12,830 nucleotides of DNA, taken from contig JALSJL010000366.1 in assembly GCA_026989405.1 (NCBI GenBank), forward strand, positions 1 through 12,830. Reading direction: 5' to 3'. Below are positions 1-5,969 of this stretch, in pieces (the stretch's first letter is position 1; each line of letters opens with the position of its first letter). The DNA is from Marinosulfonomonas sp. (lineage in GTDB: Bacteria > Pseudomonadota > Alphaproteobacteria > Rhodobacterales > Rhodobacteraceae). Made by a program: the position numbers and the translations under genes. The notes beneath the pieces are model-generated. The model searched no databases. It saw nothing but the letters and a program-made list of their open reading frames with translations, and was not told the origin of the DNA.

Positions 1-447
1 CGGCGCCGGGCAAACCTGCTGGACGGTGCGGCGCCGTTTTACCGGATCTATCGCTGCGCCTGTGGCGGGCATGTGGCGGTGGGCGCCATAGAGGCGAAAT
101 TCTGGGCGGCGTTGCTTGCCGGGCTGGAGCTGGCGGACATGCCCGACCAGATGTCCCGCCGCGACTGGCCGGCGATGGCCGAAAGGCTGGCCGCGGTCTT
201 TGCCGGGAAGAGCCGCGACCACTGGGCTGCGCATTTTGCCGCGAGCGATGCCTGCGTGACGCCGGTTCTGTCGCTTGCCGAAGCGCCCGATCACGGGCAT
301 ATGGTCGCGCGCGGGGTCTTCGGGGCGGCCGGTCCGGCGGCGGCGCCACGGCTGTCCGAGACACCGGGGAGTGCCGGGGCGCAGGCGCAAAGCCGGCCTC
401 TGGACCCTGCGCAACTGATTGCGGTCTGGTCGGGCGGCAGCGGGTGA
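1..447 (+). CDS. Alpha-methylacyl-CoA racemase, CaiB/BaiF CoA-transferase superfamily (3' end only)
   Basis: The frame is open from base 1, so the gene starts left of the window; 148 C-terminal residues are visible. The phrases NLLDGAAPFYRIY, VAVGAIE, LADMPDQMSRRDW and DACVTPVLSLAEAP are typical of the C-terminal part of alpha-methylacyl-CoA racemase, a family III CoA-transferase fold enzyme. It epimerises 2-methyl-branched acyl-CoA thioesters so they can enter beta-oxidation, and acts in the cytosol. The segment DACVTPVLSL is the conserved stretch near the end of this family; the tail after it is Ala/Pro/Gly-rich and variable. The catalytic Asp/His region lies outside the window, so activity cannot be judged. 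A GTG at 73 is an internal codon, not a start, because homologous sequence precedes it. A hairpin terminator follows 30 bases after the stop. The family is clear; the exact substrate is not. Confidence 0.88.
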   Translation, partial: RRRANLLDGAAPFYRIYRCACGGHVAVGAIEAKFWAALLAGLELADMPDQMSRRDWPAMAERLAAVFAGKSRDHWAAHFAASDACVTPVLSLAEAPDHGHMVARGVFGAAGPAAAPRLSETPGSAGAQAQSRPLDPAQLIAVWSGGSG

Positions 448-477
448 ACCGGCGACCGGATGCGGGCTGAAACGCAA

Positions 478-501
478 AGAGCCGGGCGTGAACCCGGCTC
501 T
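478..501. terminator. Hairpin terminator between convergent genes
   Basis: A perfect 9-bp stem (AGAGCCGGG at 478-486, CCCGGCTCT at 493-501) encloses a 6-base loop. Read on the minus strand, the hairpin is followed by a T-rich stretch (TTTGCGTTTC), so it fits best as the intrinsic terminator of the minus-strand VPLPA gene ending at 530. It may also stop plus-strand transcripts from the racemase gene, although no T run follows on that side. Confidence 0.75.
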
Positions 502-529
502 CGTGTCATTCAAGCCCGCAGGTTGCGGG

Positions 530-1171
530 TCAGGCGGTCTTTTTCCGGCGCCCGGCGAAGCCGAGAAAGCCCAGCCCCGTGAACATCAGCGCCAACCCGG
601 CCGGAAGCGGCACGGCGGATACTGCGTTCGCGACCGTGAAGTCAAACGACCTGATCAACGCCGACGAAAGAATACTGGAGCCTCCCGGCGCGGTGAGGTC
701 GATGCCGAAAATGAACATCAAACCGGATGGAGACGTTGCATTCGGATCGATCGGAAAACTGACTGTTTCAAGCATGGCTGACGCGAAACCGACAGGCGGC
801 TGAGCCTGCGTTCCGGGATAGCCCATGATGAACGGGAGTTGCGGGGCCGCCAGACCATGCCCCCGGCCGGTCATGCTGTTGAAGGTGACTTGCTGATCGG
901 CCTGGATCAACAGGCTGGTCATGCCGTTTCCGGGCCTGCCGAAGGACAGACCGCCGCCATTGGCCTGGCGGAAACCGTCTGAACCATAGGCAGTCGCCGT
1001 GATCGTGAAGTTGACCCCGTCGACGGTGTCGGTCACCACGTTCTGGCCGAAGGTTGAGGCGTAGGTTGCTGTCGTGAAATCCAGCGTCGATGCCTGCGCT
1101 CCGGTCAAGGCGCCAAAGCCGACGATAACGGCCGCAGCACATCCAGTTGCGATTTTCTTGAGAATTGTCAT
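530..1171 (-). CDS. VPLPA-CTERM sorting-domain exported protein of unknown function
   Basis: The product is a 213-residue secreted protein. An N-terminal signal peptide is visible: basic MTILKK, a hydrophobic core at residues 8-24, and an AQA cleavage site near residue 27. The C-terminus has the tripartite exosortase-type signal: VPLPAGL at residues 187-193, a hydrophobic helix at 194-207, then the basic tail RRKKTA. This is the VPLPA-CTERM variant seen in alphaproteobacteria, which is expected to be recognised and cut by an exosortase (XrtA/EpsH-like family) and is often linked to exopolysaccharide production. The middle part is Gly/Thr/Ser-rich with many hydrophobic beta-type stretches and no catalytic motif I recognise. 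I chose the ATG at 1171 because GGTGA lies 8 bases upstream on the coding strand; a TTG at 1195 in the same frame is less likely. No exosortase gene is in the window. The sorting signal is certain; the function is unknown. Confidence 0.88.
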   Translation of the reverse strand: MTILKKIATGCAAAVIVGFGALTGAQASTLDFTTATYASTFGQNVVTDTVDGVNFTITATAYGSDGFRQANGGGLSFGRPGNGMTSLLIQADQQVTFNSMTGRGHGLAAPQLPFIMGYPGTQAQPPVGFASAMLETVSFPIDPNATSPSGLMFIFGIDLTAPGGSSILSSALIRSFDFTVANAVSAVPLPAGLALMFTGLGFLGFAGRRKKTA

Positions 1172-1479
1172 TATTTCTTTCACCCTTTTTATCAATAAGT
1201 AACGCCCTTGTTATCAGCGGAATTCTGGTAGGCAAAGCGAAAAATAGCCTGTTTCCAATATGTTGACAGTGATTGTTTGCATGCATGATTATTCAGCTCT
1301 GGGCCGCGTCGCCGGACGCCTTTGTCTGCGTGGCTCTGGCGTTTTCGCGCGGCAGAACGGGACGGGTGCGCTTTGGCGAAGGCGCGGCTGCCCGAGCGCG
1401 CAACGGTGCGAGGTGGCTTCGGCCGAGGGTGGGTCTTGCGGCCACCAGCGCGCGCGTGGCGGGGGCGGGTGGTGCGCCG
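1172..1479. other. Intergenic stretch without a supported gene
   Basis: The part near 1190-1300 is AT-rich and probably holds the promoter of the minus-strand VPLPA gene. On the minus strand, TTGCCT and TAACAA lie 16 bases apart, which is only a weak fit. On the plus strand there is a TTGACA at 1263-1268 with GATTAT 18 bases further on, but no credible plus-strand gene follows. The part from about 1310 to 1479 is strongly GC-rich, with short open frames in several frames and no start signals, and I see no gene in it. Confidence 0.5.
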
Positions 1480-1884
1480 TTACAGGCGCCCATCGGTGAA
1501 TTGAACCAGATCCCGGAGATTTCCATACAGATCACGAAAGACTGCCACTATCCCATAGTCCGCCTCTTTCGGCGCACGCTCGAACTCGATGCCTCGCGCC
1601 ACGAATGTTGCGTAGTCTTTCCAGAAATCATCGGTTCCGAGAAACAGGAAAACCCGGCCACCGGTCTGATTGCCGACAAACCTTGACTGCTCCTCGCTCG
1701 ACGCGCGGGCAAGCAATAGGGCACTTCCTCTGCTCCCCTTTGGAGCAACGGTGACCCATCGCTTGTCTTGTTCGGGTTGGTCGACGTCTTCCAACAGGGA
1801 AAAGTCGAGCTTTTTGACGAAAAACTCTATTGCCTCGTCATGGTCTCGCACCAGGAGCGCTGTACAGGCAAGCGTGCGGGGCAT
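1480..1884 (-). CDS. VOC family protein (glyoxalase/bleomycin resistance fold)
   Basis: The product has 134 residues, the usual length for a single-chain protein with two beta-alpha-beta-beta-beta modules. Module one covers about residues 5-60, with the HDEAIEFFVKKLDFSLLED helix-strand. Module two covers about 75-130, with GRVFLFLGTDDFWKDY and the closing VAVFRDLYGNLRDLVQF strand. The family includes glyoxalase I, extradiol dioxygenases and antibiotic-binding proteins, so the reaction cannot be assigned. In many relatives the closing motif carries a metal-binding Glu (GNxxELVQ type); here the stretch reads GNLRDLVQF, so metal binding is uncertain. The start ATG at 1884 has AAGGA about 8 bases upstream on the coding strand. 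It lies 184 bases downstream of parE on the same strand and could be read from the same transcript, but has no functional link I can see. Its base composition is less GC-rich than parE. Confidence 0.85.
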   Translation of the reverse strand: MPRTLACTALLVRDHDEAIEFFVKKLDFSLLEDVDQPEQDKRWVTVAPKGSRGSALLLARASSEEQSRFVGNQTGGRVFLFLGTDDFWKDYATFVARGIEFERAPKEADYGIVAVFRDLYGNLRDLVQFTDGRL

Positions 1885-2068
1885 CCCATCTTCCTTTCAA
1901 GACCGGGCATGCCCTGACTTGCCGCCCGATTGGTCGGGGCCGTTCACTTGGGTGCCCTGCTGACGTTTCCAGCGTCTTGCAGCGGGTTTCCAGCCGGGCC
2001 GAAACTCCACGGGCCAGCTCGCAAGCCGCAGGTTTCAGGAACCGCGAGCGAAATGCGCAAGGCAACTT

Positions 2069-4027
2069 TCAAACATCCAGCTCCTCCACGAACCGCGCGT
2101 TTTCCTGGATATACTGAAACCGCAGTTCCGGCTTCTTGCCCATCAGGCGCTCAACCAGGTCGCCGGTTTCGCCCGGTTCGTCCTCATCGATGGTCACCCG
2201 GATCAGCTTGCGGGTGGCCGGGTTCATGGTGGTGTCCTTCAGGTCTTTCGCGTCCATCTCGCCCAGCCCCTTGAAGCGCTGCACGTCGATCTTGCCCTTG
2301 CCGCCAAGGCCCGCTGCCATCATCGCCTCTTTCTCGGCGTCGTCGGCCACGTAGATGCGCTTTGCCCCTTGCGTCAGCCGATACAGCGGCGGGCAGGCCA
2401 GATACAGGTGGCCCGCGTCGATCATCGGGCGCATCTGGGTGAAGAAAAACGTCATCAGGAGGCTCGCGATATGGGCGCCGTCCACGTCGGCGTCGGTCAT
2501 GATGATGATCTTGTCGTAGCGCAGGTCGTCAAGGTTGAACCGCGTGCCCATGCCCACGCCAAGCGCCTGGCACAGGTCGTTGATCTCGGCGTTGGTGCCG
2601 ATCTTGGAACTGGCCGCACCCAGCACGTTCAGGATCTTGCCGCGCAGGGGCAGAAGCGCCTGGGTGCGCCGGTCGCGCGCCATCTTGGCGCTGCCGCCCG
2701 CGCTGTCGCCCTCGACGATGAACAGCTCGGTGCCGGCACGGTTCTGGGCGGTGCAGTCGGTGAGCTTGCCGGGCAGGCGCAGCTTTTTCGTGGCAGTCTT
2801 GCGCGCGGTTTCCTTTTCGGCGCGGCGCTTCAGGCGTTCTTCGGCGCGCAGCACCAGGAAATCGAGGATCGCGCCGGCGGATTTGGTGTCGGCCGCCAGC
2901 CAGTTGTCGAAATGGTCGCGCACCGAGTTTTCCACCATCTTCTGCGCGCTTTCGGTGGACAGGCGGTCCTTGGTCTGGCCGACGAAGGACGGCTCGCGGA
3001 TAAAGACCGAGATCAACGCGCAGCCGCCACCCGTGAGGTCGTCGCGCATGATCTGGGCGGCCTTCTTGTTGCCCGAAAGCTCGCCATAGGCGCGGATGCC
3101 CTTGAGGATCGCGGCCCAGAAGCCGGCTTCATGCGTGCCGCCCTCGGGCGTGGGCACGGTGTTGCAATAGGACTGGATGAAACCGTCGCGGCTTGGCGTC
3201 CAGTTGATCGCCCATTCGACGAAGCCCGGTTCGTCGAACTTGTCGGCAAACTCGACCTTGCCGGCAAAGGGGCGTTCGGAATAGGTGGTGGCCCCGCCAA
3301 GCGTTTCCTTGAGGTAGTCCGCCAGCCCGCCGGGGAAGTGGAACGTCGCCTCGGCCGGGGTTTCGCCGTCGTCGATCTCGCTTTTCCAGCGGATTTCGAC
3401 GCCGGAAAACAGGTAGGCCTTGGAGCGCACCATCTTGAAAAGGCGCGCGGGCTTGAATTTCAGCTTGCCGAAGATCTCGGCGTCGGGGTGGAAGATGATC
3501 GAGGTGCCGCGCCGGTTCGGGGCGGCACCGGCCTTTTCGATGCCCCCTTGCGGGATGCCGCGGGAAAATTCCTGGACGTAAAGCTCGCGGTTACGGGCGA
3601 CCTCGACGCGCAGATGGTCCGAGAGCGCATTGACCACGCTGACGCCGACCCCGTGCAGCCCGCCCGAGGTCTGGTAGGCCTTGCCGGAAAACTTGCCGCC
3701 GGCGTGCAGCGTGCACAAGATGACCTCGAGCGCGCTTTTGTCGGGGAATTTCGGGTGCGGGTCCACCGGAATGCCGCGGCCGTTGTCGCGGATGGTGACG
3801 GAATGGTCGGCGTGCAGTTCCACCTCGATTCGGTTGGCGTGGCCGGCCACGGCCTCGTCCATCGAGTTGTCGAGCACCTCGGCCACCAGGTGATGCAACG
3901 CGCGCTCATCCGTGCCGCCGATATACATGCCGGGGCGCTTGCGCACGGGTTCCAGCCCTTCCAGCACTTCGATGGAGGATGCGTCGTAGCTCTGGTCACC
4001 GGTGGGGGTGAGAAGGTCGTCGGCCAT
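2069..4027 (-). CDS. parE: DNA topoisomerase IV subunit B (ParE)
   Basis: The product, 652 residues, is a full-length type IIA topoisomerase ATPase subunit. With ParC it decatenates daughter chromosomes. The GHKL ATPase domain comes first, with the catalytic Glu in AEVLDNSMDEA (E50), DNGRGIP at 81-87 and GGLHGVGVSVVNALS from 122. The transducer domain carries the QTK lysine (QTKDRLS, K353). The TOPRIM domain has ELFIVEGDSAGGSAK (E440) and the metal-binding TDADVDG at 511-517. The C-terminus ends with QRFKGLGEM and a conserved LRFQYIQENA segment. Length and the DPHPKFPDKSALEVIL insert fit alphaproteobacterial ParE rather than GyrB, which is usually longer. The ATG at 4027 is in the expected place relative to the family N-terminus; the ribosome binding site is weak (AGAG about 10 bases upstream). 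A promoter candidate lies at 4061-4090. A long frame antisense to this gene is a codon-bias shadow. Confidence 0.97.
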   Translation of the reverse strand: MADDLLTPTGDQSYDASSIEVLEGLEPVRKRPGMYIGGTDERALHHLVAEVLDNSMDEAVAGHANRIEVELHADHSVTIRDNGRGIPVDPHPKFPDKSALEVILCTLHAGGKFSGKAYQTSGGLHGVGVSVVNALSDHLRVEVARNRELYVQEFSRGIPQGGIEKAGAAPNRRGTSIIFHPDAEIFGKLKFKPARLFKMVRSKAYLFSGVEIRWKSEIDDGETPAEATFHFPGGLADYLKETLGGATTYSERPFAGKVEFADKFDEPGFVEWAINWTPSRDGFIQSYCNTVPTPEGGTHEAGFWAAILKGIRAYGELSGNKKAAQIMRDDLTGGGCALISVFIREPSFVGQTKDRLSTESAQKMVENSVRDHFDNWLAADTKSAGAILDFLVLRAEERLKRRAEKETARKTATKKLRLPGKLTDCTAQNRAGTELFIVEGDSAGGSAKMARDRRTQALLPLRGKILNVLGAASSKIGTNAEINDLCQALGVGMGTRFNLDDLRYDKIIIMTDADVDGAHIASLLMTFFFTQMRPMIDAGHLYLACPPLYRLTQGAKRIYVADDAEKEAMMAAGLGGKGKIDVQRFKGLGEMDAKDLKDTTMNPATRKLIRVTIDEDEPGETGDLVERLMGKKPELRFQYIQENARFVEELDV

Positions 4028-4060
4028 GGGGCTGCTCTTGTTGGTTTTGATTTGGGTGCG

Positions 4061-4090
4061 ATTAGATCATGAAAGGCCGGGGGGGTGCAA
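4061..4090 (-). promoter_or_regulatory. Promoter candidate for parE
   Basis: On the minus strand a TCTAAT -10 hexamer (4061-4066) matches the sigma-70 consensus at five of six bases. A weak TTGCAC -35 (4085-4090) lies 18 bases upstream of it. The start of transcription would fall near 4054, giving a short leader before the ATG at 4027. If real, parE has its own promoter despite lying downstream of the TIR gene on the same strand. Confidence 0.4.
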
Positions 4091-4100
4091 AGGGAATTCG

Positions 4101-4120
4101 GGTGTTGGGGCCAACGCACC
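4101..4120. repeat. Imperfect 20-bp inverted repeat between the TIR gene and parE
   Basis: The sequence GGTGTTGG-GG-CCAACGCACC pairs GTTGG with CCAAC and, across mismatches, GGTG with CACC. It lies upstream of the parE promoter candidate and 47 bases past the TIR gene stop. It could be a weak terminator of the TIR operon (no T run follows) or a regulator site for parE. Which one is open. Confidence 0.35.
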
Positions 4121-4166
4121 CGCACACTCTATGCGTTCAAGACAATGATCTCAATCGGCCAGGCCA

Positions 4167-4799
4167 TTACATGAATTGGAAGTCGGGATTGTGATTGCGC
4201 ATCCGCATTGGCAGTTTCAGATCATAATCATTTGTTTTCCGGGCCTCGGCTGTTTTCTCAATCAGAAAACGCAAGTTCTCCGGGTTGTTGGCTATGCGCG
4301 ACCAAGGGACAACCGACATCTTGACTTTGGGCGCAAGCAGATTGTGGATGACCCGTTCCGGCAAGTCGGGGTTTCTCTGGCGATACTCATCCATCTGTTT
4401 AATGGAAAACCAGTTTGATCTATCTATATCTGGATAAATCCGTTCCTGTTCCCCGGAAAGGCCGGCATGTATCAAATTGTTTCGAGATGTCGGAGGATCA
4501 ATCACCAGTATCCCCGACCGCTTGTTGACTGACCCGTCAATCATGCTTGATTTCAACTCCCAATCGACGTGTTTTCGAAACCGGGTTTCGGTTCCGCATA
4601 GCAGGATCGTGACCGTCGAGTCGCGCAGGTAGTTATCCCGGATAATCTGTCGAATCCTTTCAGCTGGAAGCGTGTCGTCGATGTCATCGGTGTCAACAGA
4701 GCGGTCGATGAAGATATTGTCGGCTTCATTCATTTCAATCAGGTAGTTCTTGTAATCCTGATCGTTTTCATGGTGGTAGCTGATGAATACTCTTCGCAT
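4167..4799 (-). CDS. TIR-like domain protein (MTH538/DUF1863, Thoeris ThsB type)
   Basis: The 210-residue product opens with RRVFISYHHEND, the first strand of TIR-like domains of the MTH538/DUF1863 group that includes Thoeris ThsB. It continues with NIFIDRSVDTDDI (28-40), IRQIIRDNYLRDSTVTILLCG (49-69) and RKHVDWELKSSM (75-86). The Glu of the WEL motif (E81) is in the position of the catalytic glutamate expected for NAD-cleaving TIR enzymes. Family members either cleave NAD or make ADP-ribose-derived signals that switch on a partner effector. Residues 110-210 form a C-terminal part I cannot assign. AGGA lies 7 bases before the ATG, and the start fits the family N-terminus. The upstream membrane-protein gene overlaps it by 61 bases, implying translational coupling. 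GC content is about 45-50% in sampled lines, well below the neighbours, which suggests horizontal transfer. No ThsA (SIR2 or macro) gene is present. The fold call is strong; the immune role is inference. Confidence 0.85.
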   Translation of the reverse strand: MRRVFISYHHENDQDYKNYLIEMNEADNIFIDRSVDTDDIDDTLPAERIRQIIRDNYLRDSTVTILLCGTETRFRKHVDWELKSSMIDGSVNKRSGILVIDPPTSRNNLIHAGLSGEQERIYPDIDRSNWFSIKQMDEYRQRNPDLPERVIHNLLAPKVKMSVVPWSRIANNPENLRFLIEKTAEARKTNDYDLKLPMRMRNHNPDFQFM

Positions 4800-5197
4800 T
4801 TGCGGTTCCTAAAAAAAAACTTTTGGGCAGCTTGCAAGATCATGATGGCACCAAGCGTGAGCGCGGCGATGGAAATATATGTCGATGATGCCTTCCATTT
4901 GTTGGAAATGTCCGGAATGTCCGTATCGCCAATCAGTTCCGCAGCTTTTTTCAGCGCGGTCTGGTTCATTCGCACACCTTGGTTGACTTTTTCGATGACC
5001 CAACCGATCAAGACCAAGGATCCGCCGATCAAAGCACTGAACCACCATTCTGGCGCTCCGGGGGTCGCCCGCAAGACCAACGCGGTGGCTGTGCCAATCG
5101 CAACAAGGATTTGCAGCATTTGCCAACGCAACTTGTCTAAATGCCGAAACGTTTCGTAGCGTTGACGGTATACTTCGAGCGGTGTTGCCTCAGACAT
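4739..5197 (-). CDS. Small membrane protein with three predicted helices, partner of the TIR-like gene
   Basis: The 152-residue product has no family I can name with confidence. A charged, probably cytosolic N-terminus (EVYRQRYETFRHLDKLRW) leads into hydrophobic helices at about 27-43, 52-70 and 105-128, with a short soluble segment at 71-104 between the last two. The end of the frame (KFFF then RNRKCEEYSS) lies past a run of nine T on the coding strand. It reads into the TIR gene and looks like an accidental tail: one extra T would stop translation at TAG right after KFFF. The ATG at 5197 is preceded by AGGGA with 5 bases between. It is the first gene of a two-gene unit and has a strong promoter at 5233-5261. 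By analogy with bacterial immune systems that couple a TIR or nucleotide-signal enzyme to a small membrane effector (Thoeris membrane ThsA, SLATT-type proteins), it may be the pore-forming or membrane-damaging arm. That role is inference. Confidence 0.8.
   Translation of the reverse strand: MSEATPLEVYRQRYETFRHLDKLRWQMLQILVAIGTATALVLRATPGAPEWWFSALIGGSLVLIGWVIEKVNQGVRMNQTALKKAAELIGDTDIPDISNKWKASSTYISIAALTLGAIMILQAAQKFFFRNRKCEEYSSATTMKTIRITRTT
4811..4819 (-). other. Homopolymeric T9 tract (A9 on plus) at the membrane/TIR gene junction
   Basis: Nine consecutive T on the coding strand end the last helix of the membrane protein (codons for KFFF) and run straight into the AGGA ribosome binding site of the TIR gene. 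In the encoded frame translation goes on 22 codons past KFFF and ends inside the TIR gene. With ten T the next codon is TAG; with eight T the frame runs to a TGA inside the TIR gene. Such tracts are known hot spots for polymerase slippage, phase variation and also sequencing error. Confidence 0.8.
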
Positions 5198-5212
5198 TCC
5201 ATTCCCTGACAG

Positions 5213-5224
5213 GTCGAATTCGAC
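5213..5224. promoter_or_regulatory. 12-bp perfect palindrome at the start of the TIR operon transcript (operator candidate)
   Basis: GTCGAATTCGAC is a perfect palindrome placed immediately downstream of the predicted transcription start of the membrane-TIR operon (about 5226, minus strand). It ends before the ribosome binding site. Two copies of TGACAG (5207-5212 and 5229-5234) flank it. A repressor bound here would block transcription. No regulator gene lies next to it, so the binding protein is unknown. Confidence 0.45.
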
Positions 5225-5232
5225 TCGGTGAC

Positions 5233-5261
5233 AGTATATGAACGAATGGGGAACATCTCAA
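5233..5261 (-). promoter_or_regulatory. Sigma-70-type promoter of the membrane protein-TIR operon
   Basis: On the minus strand TTGAGA (5256-5261) and TATACT (5233-5238) each match the consensus -35 and -10 at five of six bases and are exactly 17 bases apart. Transcription would start near 5226, giving a leader of about 30 bases before the ATG at 5197. This is the best canonical promoter in the window and indicates the two genes form their own transcription unit. Confidence 0.7.
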
Positions 5262-5309
5262 GGTTCGGTGAGCAAGGGAAAAAGCCGAGGTGGAATCAAT
5301 GAAGATAAT

Positions 5310-5506
5310 GCCCGGCATCGCCGGGCAGCGCCCGACCGCCCCCATGGGCGGGCGCTTCACGCCCACCCGCGGTCGGGCGCTGCCCTCGGTTGCCCGGGCG
5401 GGAAAAGATGCCTTTGCCGCCCGGGGCGCGTCAAGCGGGCCGGGCTGCGCCTGCCTGCCCCCCGGCAGGCGCATTTGCGCCCGCCCAGGCAGGCGCTGCC
5501 CTCGGT
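5310..5506. repeat. Mosaic of GC-rich hairpins (REP-like intergenic repeat cluster)
   Basis: Four perfect stems follow one another: GCCCGGC/GCCGGGC (5310-5326), a 17-bp stem at 5323-5339 with 5369-5385, a 9-bp stem at 5393-5401 with 5417-5425, and a 10-bp stem at 5446-5455 with 5464-5473. The large one also holds an inner 6-bp stem (TGGGCG 5345-5350, CGCCCA 5360-5365), giving a two-tier hairpin. A 15-base direct repeat, GGCGCTGCCCTCGGT, occurs at 5376-5390 and 5492-5506. No protein frame explains this. It resembles dispersed palindromic elements common in Rhodobacterales intergenic DNA, but copy number cannot be judged from one window. Confidence 0.8.
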
Positions 5507-5585
5507 CTTGCCGTCTGATCCCCCTTGCCTCCCTTTGCCCGATCGGGTTGGCTGGGGTTGTCCGCAACAGGCAGGAGCACCGGCC

Positions 5586-5969
5586 ATGGCCCACGATCCG
5601 CAAGCCAACAAACGAAATGCCATCGCGTTCTACGAAATGGCCTATCTCGGCGATCCGGCGGGGGCGGTGGCGCGTTATGTCGGGGAAGACTACATCCAGC
5701 ACAACCCGGCTGTCGGCGATGGCAAGCAGGCCTTCATCGACTATTTCGAGGACATGGCGCGCGACTACCCCGACAAGTCCATCGAGTTCCTGCGCGCCGT
5801 GGCCGAGGGCGACCTGGTGGCGCTGCACACCCACCAAACATGGCCCGGCGGCGATGAATACGTGACGATGGATTTCTTTCGCTTCGATGAAAACGGCAGG
5901 ATCGTCGAGCATTGGGACGCGATCCAGCAGATCCCCGAAACCAGCGCCAACGGCAACCCGATGTATTGA
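5586..5969 (+). CDS. SnoaL-like / NTF2-fold protein (COG4922 type)
   Basis: The 127-residue product fills the whole length of a single NTF2-like alpha+beta barrel. Typical motifs are YIQHNP (37-41), DGKQAFIDYF (45-54), the EGDLVALHTHQTWPG strand (74-88), MDFFRF and IVEHWDAIQQIPE (106-118), ending in a NGNPMY tail. These are features of the group annotated as predicted SnoaL-like aldol-condensation proteins. H39, H81, H83, D96 and the EHWD cluster line the pocket in relatives. Actual substrates are mostly unknown, so the enzymatic label should be read as a fold name. A strong AGGAG site lies 8 bases before the ATG. It stands alone, downstream of the repeat mosaic. The following 328 bases separate it from the channel gene, so they are probably not an operon. 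Confidence 0.88.
   Translation: MAHDPQANKRNAIAFYEMAYLGDPAGAVARYVGEDYIQHNPAVGDGKQAFIDYFEDMARDYPDKSIEFLRAVAEGDLVALHTHQTWPGGDEYVTMDFFRFDENGRIVEHWDAIQQIPETSANGNPMY

Larger units (their letters stand above)
5198..5585. other. Intergenic region: divergent promoters and repeat mosaic, no gene
   Basis: This 388-base stretch holds, from the left, the operator and promoter of the minus-strand TIR operon (to about 5261), then the hairpin mosaic (5310-5506), and finally the leader of the plus-strand SnoaL-like gene with its AGGAG site at about 5573-5577. Open frames crossing it are made of repeat sequence and lack start signals. I see no gene. Confidence 0.7.

Noticed and set aside
1273..1686. Plus-strand frame following a TTGACA-like hexamer at 1263
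   Set aside because: The translation overlaps the VOC gene antisense in its second half, has no family features and no ribosome binding site; the hexamer pair is a loose match.
2369..4072. A 567-codon open frame antisense to parE
   Set aside because: It is a mirror of parE codon bias in high-GC DNA: composition dominated by Gly, Ala, Val, Asp and His, no ribosome binding site and no recognisable domain. parE on the other strand is certain.
4739..4825. Possible fusion of the membrane protein and TIR domain by frameshift at the T9 tract
   Set aside because: The frame that would join them meets TAG immediately after the tract, and the remaining frame stops at a TGA inside the TIR gene, so no single-base slip gives a fused product.
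5310..5506. Repeat cluster as a CRISPR array
   Set aside because: The units are hairpins of different sequence and spacing, not identical direct repeats with regular spacers, and no cas genes are near.
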